Shown here: positions 7,642 to 14,747 of the stretch, piece after piece
Layout: each line of letters starts with the position of its first letter
Numbering within the stretch: the stretch's first letter is position 1
Assembly: GCA_964443875.1 (NCBI GenBank)
Contig: CAYUET010000017.1
Span: 1 to 55,127 of the forward strand
Length of the DNA stretch: 55,127 nucleotides
Reading direction: 5' to 3'
From: CAYUET01 sp964443875
Lineage (GTDB): Bacteria; Auribacterota; JAFGBW01
The notes under the pieces: generated by a model
What the model was told of the DNA's origin: nothing
What the model saw: only the letters and a program-made list of their open reading frames with translations
Databases searched by the model: none
Made by a program: the position numbers and the translations under genes

Positions 7642-8915
7642 ACTAATGTTCCTATGATGTTCTGACCGGATATTTTTTCAAGAAGCACAGTTTCAAAATG
7701 ATTTCGCAACTCTCCTGCAGTTTTGACCATAACCCGCATGTAGTTATCCGTAAGACCGTACCAATACCCCTGTTTTTCTTCTTCAAATAAAATTCTCATC
7801 TTCTGATTCAGAAACTTTTCCATGAATTTTCTGCGTTTAACCGTGCTTAAAGCTCTTAAGACAGCACTGCGTTCCTTAATCACAGAGGCCTCGACCTTTT
7901 GGGGCAGAGCAAGGCTTTTCACCCCGGGTCTTTCCGAATAACTGAAAACATGAAAATAGGCAAGCGGCAAATTTTTAAACAGCTCGCGGGTTTCATCAAA
8001 ACGGGCCTCTGTTTCACCGGGAAAACCGACGATAACGTCCGTGCCTATACAGCAGTCCGGAAGCCGCTTGTGAATATTGAAAACCAGGCGGCTGAAATCA
8101 GCGGTCTTATACCTGCGCCCCATCAGCGTCAAAAGAGTATCAGACCCGCTCTGCACAGGAATATGTAAAAAACGGCAAAGTTTCGGATTCTCCTCCATCA
8201 AAGTCACGATCTGTTCAATCTGCGGATGAGGCTCTATGGAGGAAATTCTCAGGCGGAAATCCCCCTTGCGGGATAAAATAGCCTTGATCACATCAATCAG
8301 GGCCTTGTTATTGTGAAGATAGTTTCCTATATTGATCCCGGTTAAAACAATTTCACGGTAACCCGCAGAAAGGAGCTCCTCCACTTCAGACAGAAGATTA
8401 TCATACTCCCGGCTTCTGGCCCTGCCCCGCACATAAGGCACAATACAGTAGGCGCAGAAATTATTGCAGCCGTCCTGAATCTTGAGGTTTGCCCGGGTAA
8501 GTTCACTGTCCATGGCCGGATACTCATGCGTAAAAGGAAGGCAAAGGATATCGGAGACCAGTGCCTTTTGCCTGTAAACCCGGTTTAAAAGAATATCCCC
8601 CAATTTCATTTTGTCCTGGTTTCCGATGACCCCTTTCACTCCGGGAATGGCAAGCAGGGATTCTTTGAACGTTTCCACCTGGCAGCCGATTAAAACGATT
8701 TCTGTGCCGGGTTTTTCACGGCGTATCCTGGCAATGAGCCTTCGGGTATCCGCATCCCCTTTTTCCGTAACCGTACAGGTGTTAATGACGACAATGTCGG
8801 AAGGCTCCTCAAAAGGAACCACTTTAATTCCACGGCTAATCAAAGACTGTTTTAAGGCGCTTGTTTCTGACTGATTCGCACGGCAGCCCTGTGTAAAAAA
8901 CGAAACGGTAAGCAT
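7638..8915 (-). CDS. mtaB: tRNA threonylcarbamoyladenosine methylthiotransferase, MtaB type
   Basis: A second methylthiotransferase sits directly upstream of miaB. Its N terminus reads 'FFTQGCRANQSET', with 'NTCTVTEKGDADTRR', the MtaB-like version of the cluster-binding motif. The radical-SAM motif is 'CNNFCAYCIVPYVRGRARSR'. MtaB enzymes convert t6A37 to ms2t6A37 in tRNAs reading ANN codons, so the operon would cover both major position-37 methylthiolations. At 425 residues the length is normal and a C-terminal TRAM-like segment is present. The DUF457 gene ends 8 bases upstream of its start, which suggests a three-gene minus-strand unit. Confidence 0.9.
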   Translation of the reverse strand: MLTVSFFTQGCRANQSETSALKQSLISRGIKVVPFEEPSDIVVINTCTVTEKGDADTRRLIARIRREKPGTEIVLIGCQVETFKESLLAIPGVKGVIGNQDKMKLGDILLNRVYRQKALVSDILCLPFTHEYPAMDSELTRANLKIQDGCNNFCAYCIVPYVRGRARSREYDNLLSEVEELLSAGYREIVLTGINIGNYLHNNKALIDVIKAILSRKGDFRLRISSIEPHPQIEQIVTLMEENPKLCRFLHIPVQSGSDTLLTLMGRRYKTADFSRLVFNIHKRLPDCCIGTDVIVGFPGETEARFDETRELFKNLPLAYFHVFSYSERPGVKSLALPQKVEASVIKERSAVLRALSTVKRRKFMEKFLNQKMRILFEEEKQGYWYGLTDNYMRVMVKTAGELRNHFETVLLEKISGQNIIGTLV

Positions 8916-8923
8916 AAATGCCG

Positions 8924-9466
8924 CTAATTATGCCGGGGTCTGAAAATTTTAAAAAGAATGATGGTCACCCCCATGATAAAGGCCTCCCAGACAAAGGTCT
9001 CTATGTTGGCACGGCTGAAAAAAGTTGAGAAAAAGGTGGAGGAGAGATCCGAACGAAAAACCTTCTTAAAAATCAGTACTTTTGAAATATAATACGTGGA
9101 GTCAAAAGGCCAGAAGAGCATGACGCCGAAGGGCAATCTGAAATCCTCGGTAAAATAGTCCATGAGCACATGGGAATAATAGGCAAAAAAAGTAATAATC
9201 GTCACAGCCCAGAACTTTTGCTTCCATAGATGAAAAATAATTCCGAAAAACAGGGCAATAAAAATAGCCGCTCCCAGGGTGTGTGAAAGTCCGTGATGAA
9301 AACGGTTGGGCTCCCCCATGAGCAATCCGGGTAAAAAATCAATATCCGGAAGATTGCATAGAAAGATATAAAACAGAAAATTGGTCCATCCCTTTTCAAA
9401 AAAGAGAAAAGGGTTTCTGTCATAGAAAATGTATCCGGTCAGGGTGTGAGCTAAAGGCGACGGCAT
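8924..9466 (-). CDS. YdjM/DUF457-like membrane-bound metal-dependent hydrolase family protein
   Basis: The 180-residue protein begins 'MPSPLAHTLTGY' and has 'HHGLSHTLGAA' and 'YSHVLMDYFTED', the conserved His/Asp positions of the DUF457 (YdjM/YbcI) family. Four or so hydrophobic segments place it in the inner membrane. The family is annotated as putative metal-dependent hydrolase, but no substrate is established. It lies at the head of the mtaB-miaB unit, 8 bases before mtaB. A functional link to tRNA modification is not implied. Confidence 0.8.
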   Translation of the reverse strand: MPSPLAHTLTGYIFYDRNPFLFFEKGWTNFLFYIFLCNLPDIDFLPGLLMGEPNRFHHGLSHTLGAAIFIALFFGIIFHLWKQKFWAVTIITFFAYYSHVLMDYFTEDFRLPFGVMLFWPFDSTYYISKVLIFKKVFRSDLSSTFFSTFFSRANIETFVWEAFIMGVTIILFKIFRPRHN

Positions 9467-9472
9467 AGGCGT

Positions 9473-9508
9473 TAAAACGGGGGCCTTATAAAAAGCCCCC
9501 TTTTCCTT
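9473..9508 (-). terminator. Terminator after the NifU-like gene
   Basis: GGGGGC and GCCCCC arms enclose a short AT loop and are flanked by A and T runs on both sides. The hairpin lies 16 bases past the nifU-like stop on the minus strand and immediately upstream of the YdjM-like gene, so it separates the two units. Confidence 0.7.
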
Positions 9509-9523
9509 GTATTATAGAGTTGT

Positions 9524-9775
9524 CTATTGAACAGGCTTCACTTCAATCGCAGGATCAAAATACTGTCTTAAAGTTCTCTGAATCGCCATCAAAGTTCCCA
9601 TGGTGGCCATGGGGCAGGATCCGCAGGCGCCCTGGTACTTGATTCTCAAAACCTTTTTTTCTGTATCATAATCCACGACTTCCATATTTCCGCCGTCGGC
9701 TTTCAGGCCTTCGCGGATATATTGATCCAGAATATCATCAATTTTTTTCAGCTCTTCGCTTGGTTCAGTGCTCAT
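9524..9775 (-). CDS. NifU C-terminal-domain Fe-S cluster scaffold protein
   Basis: This 83-residue protein is a stand-alone NifU C-terminal domain. It shows 'GLKADGGNMEVVDYD' near residues 22-36 and the cluster-binding 'GACGSCPMATMGT' with its CxxC pair, then a 'IQRTLRQYFDP' helix. Such proteins assemble or carry a 4Fe-4S cluster for transfer to client enzymes. Several clients are encoded nearby (MiaB, MtaB, BioB, NadA). An AAGGAG ribosome site precedes the start by 6 bases. It has its own terminator. Confidence 0.93.
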   Translation of the reverse strand: MSTEPSEELKKIDDILDQYIREGLKADGGNMEVVDYDTEKKVLRIKYQGACGSCPMATMGTLMAIQRTLRQYFDPAIEVKPVQ

Positions 9776-10092
9776 TCATGTCTCCTTGTTTAGATCGTCA
9801 CTCGTTTAAACTAACGGGAACATAACTTCTTTTTTTGGGGTTGAAAAGAAATAAAAACAGAGGTTTAGAAAATATGAGGAAGCCCCTTAAATGAACCGCC
9901 CCGCAGCATGCCGCGAGGTATCGATGTCATTCCGAACAAACGTGAGGACTCTGGATTTTCCCATTTTCCCCGAAATCATAGACTGCAGTCCAAAACTCAA
10001 AAACAGACCGATATTAAGTATCAATTAATTTTTTTAACAATACTTAATTATTTTTCTTTACAGAAAAACAAAAATAGTCAAGATTCCGGCCC
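9776..10092. other. Intergenic region with repeat remnant and regulatory palindrome
   Basis: This gap of 317 bases separates divergent units. Around 9900-9921 CCGCAGCATGCCGCGAGGTATC matches the end of the MITE-like repeat at 41041, and 'GTCATTCCGAAC' follows, so a degraded repeat copy is present. The right third is AT-rich and contains the inverted repeat listed separately. I see no small gene here. Confidence 0.5.
10013..10048. promoter_or_regulatory. 9-base inverted repeat upstream of the XRE-cupin gene
   Basis: ATTAAGTAT (10013-10021) and ATACTTAAT (10040-10048) are perfect inverted copies 18 bases apart in the leader of the XRE-cupin regulator. Symmetry and position suggest an autoregulatory operator. 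It could also govern the downstream DUF4914 and HAD genes. Confidence 0.5.
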
Positions 10093-10647
10093 ATGAAAAA
10101 AATAGGCATCCGAATAAAGAAGAAACGTGAAAGTCTGGAAATGACCCTGGGCGATCTGGCCGGGCAGGTGGACTTAAGCTCCAGCTGTCTTTCCCAGTTT
10201 GAGAACAGCAAGGCCTTTCCTTCCATTGTGACCCTGAAAAGAATCGCCCTTGCCCTTCACACGACCGTAGGGGAACTCATCGGCGAGAATGAAGGGCTGC
10301 CGGAAAACCCGCTCCTTAAGGCGGACGAGATCAAGTTCGTCAGGGAAAACAGGGAAGGGACAAAGCTTTATCTCCTTTCCCATCATGATTTTTCAAAACT
10401 CATGGAAGCCTACAGGATCAATTTTCCCAAAAATGCCACCTCCGAAGGCATCATGCTGCCCCACCAGGGACAGGCCTTTCTTCATGTCCTAAAAGGCAGA
10501 ATACGTTTTGATCTGGACGGCAAAAACTATGCCCTGGAAAACAATGACAGCCTCTATTTTAATTCTCACCTGCCGCACACGGCGTATAACGAAAATACCC
10601 GCGGAGAGTCCTCCCTTTTGTGGATCGTCTCACCGCCTAATATTTAA
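10093..10647 (+). CDS. XRE-family transcriptional regulator with C-terminal cupin domain
   Basis: The N-terminal 65 residues form an HTH ('MTLGDLAGQVDLSSSCLSQFE'), and residues about 100-184 form a cupin_2 domain with 'LPHQGQAFLHVLKGRIRFDLDGK' and 'DSLYFNSHLPHTAYN', a double-stranded beta-helix expected to bind a small ligand or metal. Regulators of this design usually sense a metabolite made or used by adjacent genes. The DUF4914 gene starts 20 bases downstream with a good ribosome site, and a palindrome lies upstream. It is therefore probably the local regulator of the 10668-13113 genes; the ligand is unknown. Confidence 0.9.
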   Translation: MKKIGIRIKKKRESLEMTLGDLAGQVDLSSSCLSQFENSKAFPSIVTLKRIALALHTTVGELIGENEGLPENPLLKADEIKFVRENREGTKLYLLSHHDFSKLMEAYRINFPKNATSEGIMLPHQGQAFLHVLKGRIRFDLDGKNYALENNDSLYFNSHLPHTAYNENTRGESSLLWIVSPPNI

Positions 10648-10667
10648 ACGGCACAAGGAGTACACCC

Positions 10668-12560
10668 ATGATTAATAAAGAAACCCTTTTCTCCCTCCTG
10701 GATATTCCGGAAGAAACCCGTGACCTTCTCATGAATTCAAAGGACCTCACTTTTGCCACGACTGCCGAAGAGCTGGCGGAACTCTCCTGCCCCCCCCAGG
10801 GCTGGAAGGAAGTTGTCTATGACATTCCCGGAAAAGGGCCTGTTACGGAAGCCAAAGTCTGCAAAGCCAAAAACGGCGTGGCCATCAATTATATTGAACC
10901 CTATATGCGCAGAAGGGATCCGGACTGCACGTTTGTGGGCGATTCTTTCCCCACAGACAAACCCCGGTTCATGGACCATTTCAAATCCGATTTTTCAGAC
11001 GTACGGAAGGAAACCCTTGCCTGGCTTAAAGGCCAGAAGCTCGCCGCCTTTGCCTTCATTGCCGGAAAACCCGGAGCCGGGTATGAAGCCCTGGCCCTTG
11101 TTCCTGAAAACGCCGCCTTTTTCGCACTCTGTCTGGCGCTTCTGCAGGGAATACGCGTCCTTCCGCTCAATGAAACCTTTAAACCGCGCTGTATCCTTTA
11201 TACGGCACCCACCTTCCGCCATACGCATTTCAATGGCAGGCAGGTTGTGGTTCATAACCGCACAGATTCTATTCATGAGGTATGGAGCTACAATCTTTAT
11301 CCGGGGCCCAGCGCTAAAAAAGGCATTTATGGGGCGCTCATTAATCTCGGAGAAAAGGAAGGCTGGGTCACAGCCCATGCTTCCGCCGTTCAGGTCGTAA
11401 CCCCCTATGACAATAAAATCGCCATCATGCACGAAGGCGCAAGCGGGGGCGGAAAAAGTGAAATGCTCGAACACGTTCACCGAGAAAACGACGGAACTCT
11501 TCTTTTCGGAACAAATATCCTCACTCAGGAAAAACGCTTTGTCACCCTGCCGAAAACCTGCGAGCTCAAGCCCGTGGCGGATGACATGGCCTTATGTCAC
11601 CCCTCCATCCAGAAAAAAGACGGAAAACTCCATATTCTCGATGCGGAATCCGCCTGGTTTATCCGGGTAAACCACATCACCAACTACGGCACAGACCCGG
11701 ATATTGAAGCAAGATCCATTCACCCCACCAAGCCGCTGGTGTTTATCAATATTGACGCACAGCCCGGAAGCACCGCGCTTCTGTGGGAGCATATTGAGGA
11801 CGCGCCCGGAAAAACCTGCCCGAACCCCCGCTTCATCCTGCCCCGTGAAATTGTTCCGGATGTGGTGAACCGTCCTGTGGGCATTGATGTCAGAAGTTTC
11901 GGCGTCCGCACCCCCCCCTGCACAAAGGAACACCCCTCCTACGGCATTTTAGGCCTTTTTCACGTCCTGCCGCCGGCCCTTGCCTGGATCTGGAGGCTTG
12001 TCTCCCCCAGGGGATTTGACAACCCGAGTATTGTGGATTCCGAAGAAATGAGTGCCGAAGGGGTCGGCTCCTACTGGCCTTTTGCCACGGGTAAAAAGGT
12101 CGACCAGGCCAACCTTCTTTTGAATCAGATGATGGAAAATACAAAGGTCCGCTACACACTTTGCCCCAACCAGCACATCGGCGCCTGGAAAGTCAACTTC
12201 ATGCCCCAGTGGATCATGAGGGAATACCTTGCCCGCCGCGGCGGAGTATGGTTCACCAAAGACCAGATTTCCCCTGCACGCTGTTCGCTTTTAGGCTATG
12301 CCCTCAATCATCTGGTCGTGGAAGGCCAGAAGGTGGGAACCCGTTTTCTCAAGCCGGAAACACAGGCGGAAATCGGGGAAGAAGCCTATGATGCCGGGGC
12401 CCGCATGCTTGAAGACTTCTTCAAAAGCGAGCTTAGTTCCTTTCTGGAACCTGCCCTCCACCCGGTCGGACGGAAAATCATTGAATGCTGCCTGAACAAC
12501 GGCTCCCTTCAGGATTACTCTTCCCTGATCCAGGCTGAATCCTTCATCGTGGACGAATAG
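10668..12560 (+). CDS. DUF4914 family protein with HPr-kinase/PEPCK-like P-loop
   Basis: This 630-residue protein matches what I recall of DUF4914, a family without an assigned reaction. A P-loop-like 'GASGGGKSEMLEH' is near residue 260. Its GxSGxGKSE form is closer to HPr kinase and PEP carboxykinase P-loops than to ordinary Walker A motifs. 'NIDAQPGSTALLWEH' and 'NPRFILPREIV' follow, and then a conserved-looking C-terminal half with 'GVGSYWPFATGKK'. This pattern suggests a nucleotide-dependent kinase or carboxykinase-like enzyme. An AAGGAG site lies before the start. It follows an XRE-cupin regulator by 20 bases and precedes a HAD phosphatase by 7, so kinase and phosphatase acting on related substrates is a reasonable inference, not a demonstrated one. 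Confidence 0.8.
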   Translation: MINKETLFSLLDIPEETRDLLMNSKDLTFATTAEELAELSCPPQGWKEVVYDIPGKGPVTEAKVCKAKNGVAINYIEPYMRRRDPDCTFVGDSFPTDKPRFMDHFKSDFSDVRKETLAWLKGQKLAAFAFIAGKPGAGYEALALVPENAAFFALCLALLQGIRVLPLNETFKPRCILYTAPTFRHTHFNGRQVVVHNRTDSIHEVWSYNLYPGPSAKKGIYGALINLGEKEGWVTAHASAVQVVTPYDNKIAIMHEGASGGGKSEMLEHVHRENDGTLLFGTNILTQEKRFVTLPKTCELKPVADDMALCHPSIQKKDGKLHILDAESAWFIRVNHITNYGTDPDIEARSIHPTKPLVFINIDAQPGSTALLWEHIEDAPGKTCPNPRFILPREIVPDVVNRPVGIDVRSFGVRTPPCTKEHPSYGILGLFHVLPPALAWIWRLVSPRGFDNPSIVDSEEMSAEGVGSYWPFATGKKVDQANLLLNQMMENTKVRYTLCPNQHIGAWKVNFMPQWIMREYLARRGGVWFTKDQISPARCSLLGYALNHLVVEGQKVGTRFLKPETQAEIGEEAYDAGARMLEDFFKSELSSFLEPALHPVGRKIIECCLNNGSLQDYSSLIQAESFIVDE

Positions 12561-12567
12561 AATCCCC

Positions 12568-13113
12568 ATGAAACCCGCCATTTTTCTGGACCGTGACGGA
12601 ACGCTCATCGAAGACCGGGGATACCTGCGTCAGAAGGAAGAGGTACACTTCTACCCCTTCACCATGGATGCTTTAAAAAGGCTTCAGCCTTCGTATCTCC
12701 TTTTCATTGTCACCAACCAGACCTGCATCTCGGAAGGCGTTGCCTCCCGGGAGGAAGTCAATGCTGTAAACCGTCATGTGGGGGAACGTCTTTCGCAGGA
12801 GGGAATTCTCATTTCCGGGACCTTTGTCTGCCCCCATACGAAAGAGGACGCCTGCCTCTGCCGGAAACCCAGCCCCTATTTCATCAGGGAAGCCCTGAAA
12901 ATGCAGCCCTTTGATCTTTCCCTCTCCTTCACCATCGGGGATCACCTTTCCGATGTTCTTTTAGGAACCAATGCCGGGTGTACAGGACTTTATGTCCTTA
13001 CCGGGCATGGTGAAAAACATCAGAAAGAAATTCCGCGGTCCACCCCGGTTTTTAAAAACCTTCTGGAGGCGTCGGAATGGATCCTTTCCGGAAACGCAAA
13101 GTCCTGCGCATGA
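12568..13113 (+). CDS. HAD-IIIA phosphatase, GmhB-like (heptose/histidinol-phosphatase family)
   Basis: The protein begins 'PAIFLDRDGTLIEDRGYL', the DxD catalytic motif of HAD phosphatases, and has 'FIVTNQTCISEG' (motif II), 'CRKPSPYFI' (motif III lysine) and 'IGDHLSDVLLG' (motif IV). A 'CPHTKEDACLC' loop matches the zinc-binding loop of GmhB-type D-glycero-D-manno-heptose 1,7-bisphosphatases. At 181 residues it has the usual length. There are no other heptose or LPS genes around it; instead it follows a DUF4914 protein by 7 bases. It may therefore act on another sugar or small phosphorylated compound from this pathway. Confidence 0.88.
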   Translation: MKPAIFLDRDGTLIEDRGYLRQKEEVHFYPFTMDALKRLQPSYLLFIVTNQTCISEGVASREEVNAVNRHVGERLSQEGILISGTFVCPHTKEDACLCRKPSPYFIREALKMQPFDLSLSFTIGDHLSDVLLGTNAGCTGLYVLTGHGEKHQKEIPRSTPVFKNLLEASEWILSGNAKSCA

Positions 13114-13206
13114 AGGCCGATATTTCTGTGCACCTTTTATTTACAAAACAAAGAATTCTGAGTTATATCTCTTGGACTAAGAATAAAAACACTATCTTGA
13201 TTTTTT

Positions 13207-13222
13207 CCGCAGGAGACTGCGG
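13207..13222 (+). promoter_or_regulatory. Hairpin in the leader of the AroC-like gene
   Basis: CCGCAG and CTGCGG form a six-pair GC-rich stem with a GAGA loop, 34 bases before the start codon and after a T-run. It may stabilise or regulate the leader. No correctly spaced promoter could be fixed around it. Confidence 0.35.
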
Positions 13223-13255
13223 GGGTATGAACAACGCCACATAAGGAGCAAGCAG

Positions 13256-14593
13256 ATGATCGGTTGTCATGTTGGAAAAACTTTTCAGGTTTCAGTCTCA
13301 GGCGGATCCTATCAGGAAGGGCTGACAGCCCTGATTCAAGGAGTCCCCCCGGGGCTTCTTTTAACCGAACAGGCTATTTACGGCGACCTGCTTTTAAGAA
13401 AACCCGGCGCGGATGAACTCTCCTCCCCGAGGAAAGAGCCGGATCTTCCCGTTCTTTACACCGGCACCAATGCCGCGGATACCATTGAAAACGCCGGCAA
13501 TAAAAACAAGACCAACGGCACCCCTTTAACCATCCTGATTCCCAATCTGGACAGGCACTTCATTCATGTGAAGCAGTATCAGGATACCAACCGCACACCC
13601 CGTCCAGGACATGCCTCCTATGCCTCCTTCGTGAAATACGGCCCCTGCGATGATTCCATCGGCGCAGGAATATTCAGCGGACGCTACAGTTCCACAATCG
13701 TGGCTGCAGGCTATGTGGCCAAGGAAATACTTAAAAAATGCGGTATCCGCGTCTTTTCCTATGTCAGGGAAATGGCCGGAGTGAAATGCGCGGAAATCAA
13801 CCATGAAAAAGCCTTCACCTACACGGAAAACTACAAGCAGATGCGCCGCGATTTCGATCCCTTCTACCAGGAACTCTATGTTCAGAAACGCCTTCATATG
13901 GACATGCGCTTTCTGGAAAAGATGGCGGTCTTTGCGGAAATCGAGCAGCAGATCGACGCCATCCGCGACCGCGCGCCAAAATCTTCAAATGAAGACATTA
14001 TAAAAAAATACGGGGTCCACCCCGTGCTCAACTGCCCGGATATCGACACCTCCTTTAAGATGGTCGAAGCGGTCAATACCATATCCCGCACAGGGGATTC
14101 CTGCGGCGGAGTAGTGGAAGTGATTGCCCTGGGCGTACCCGCAGGTCTTGGCGAACCCGTATTCAGCAAACTCGACGCCGAACTCGGCCGCATGCTGGGA
14201 ATAGGCGCGGTAAAAGGTATAGAAATCGGCGCAGGTTTTGCAGTCAAAGACATGACCGGAATCCAGAGCAATGACGCCATGCACTCTGAAAACGGAAAGG
14301 TCATGTTTGACTCCAATCAGGCCGGGGGAATCACAGGCGGCCTTGCCACAGGGCAGCCCATTATCGCCCGCCTGGCGGTCAAGCCCACACCCACGATTGA
14401 CAAAAAACAGCACACCATTGACAAATACACCCTTGAAAACAAAGACCTCGCCGCCATCACCCGCAGGGATGCCACGATTGTGGCCCGCGTGTGGCCGGTC
14501 GCGGAAAACTATACGGCACTGGTTTTACTGGATAATCTGATTCTTCACTATGGCTACCAGAAACTCATGGATATGGTTAAATCCAGAGGGTAA
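13256..14593 (+). CDS. Divergent chorismate synthase homologue lacking the GESHG histidine
   Basis: The fold-defining motifs of chorismate synthase are present in order: 'GKTFQVSVSGGSYQEG', 'GVPPGLLLTE', 'RPGHASYASFVKYG' (His119), 'VAAGYVAKEIL', 'DSCGGVVEVIALGVPAGLGEP', 'AVKGIEIGAGFA', 'NQAGGITGG' and 'RRDATIVARVWP'. True chorismate synthases use FMN to convert EPSP to chorismate, with catalytic histidines in the GESHG and RPGHADY motifs. Here the first motif reads GGSYQ, placing Tyr19 where the histidine belongs, and the 'GRSSARET' FMN-site motif has become 'IFSGRYSST'. The protein is 445 residues, longer than the usual 350-400, with extra sequence around residues 70-110 and 165-240. An AAGGAG ribosome site precedes it and a terminator follows. 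It may be a paralogue with a different reaction. Other shikimate genes are absent from the window. Confidence 0.8.
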   Translation: MIGCHVGKTFQVSVSGGSYQEGLTALIQGVPPGLLLTEQAIYGDLLLRKPGADELSSPRKEPDLPVLYTGTNAADTIENAGNKNKTNGTPLTILIPNLDRHFIHVKQYQDTNRTPRPGHASYASFVKYGPCDDSIGAGIFSGRYSSTIVAAGYVAKEILKKCGIRVFSYVREMAGVKCAEINHEKAFTYTENYKQMRRDFDPFYQELYVQKRLHMDMRFLEKMAVFAEIEQQIDAIRDRAPKSSNEDIIKKYGVHPVLNCPDIDTSFKMVEAVNTISRTGDSCGGVVEVIALGVPAGLGEPVFSKLDAELGRMLGIGAVKGIEIGAGFAVKDMTGIQSNDAMHSENGKVMFDSNQAGGITGGLATGQPIIARLAVKPTPTIDKKQHTIDKYTLENKDLAAITRRDATIVARVWPVAENYTALVLLDNLILHYGYQKLMDMVKSRG

Positions 14594-14618
14594 CCCTTTC
14601 CCGACAAACGAATACCGA

Positions 14619-14662
14619 TTTTTCCCCTTCAGGGGCTGCCTCCTGAAGGGGAAATTTTTTTT
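14619..14662 (+). terminator. Rho-independent terminator after the AroC-like gene
   Basis: TTTCCCCTTCAGG and CCTGAAGGGGAAA form a 13-pair stem with a short loop, followed by an unbroken T-run. This is one of the strongest terminators in the window. Confidence 0.93.
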
Positions 14663-14679
14663 AATTCGTTCCCACCCCA

Positions 14680-14708
14680 TTGACCCGCCCCTCAAAGCGG
14701 GGTATTTA
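14680..14708 (+). promoter_or_regulatory. Candidate promoter of the giant secreted protein
   Basis: TTGACC at 14680 and TATTTA at 14703 are 17 bases apart. The -10 match is only moderate. The position, between a strong terminator and the ribosome site of the next gene, supports it. Confidence 0.4.
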
Positions 14709-14747
14709 GATAGCCTATACCCTAAGCCTAAATAAGGACCAATCCTT

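Noticed and set aside
12568..13113. Part of an LPS heptose cluster
   Set aside because: The HAD protein is GmhB-like, but there is no other heptose gene, so the LPS role is unsupported.
13197..13231. Promoter TTGATT/TATGAA upstream of the AroC-like gene
   Set aside because: The spacer would be 23 bases, too long for a sigma-70-type promoter.
13803..14003. Alternative-frame open frames within the AroC-like gene
   Set aside because: They show no motif, and the in-frame AroC-like motifs account for the sequence.
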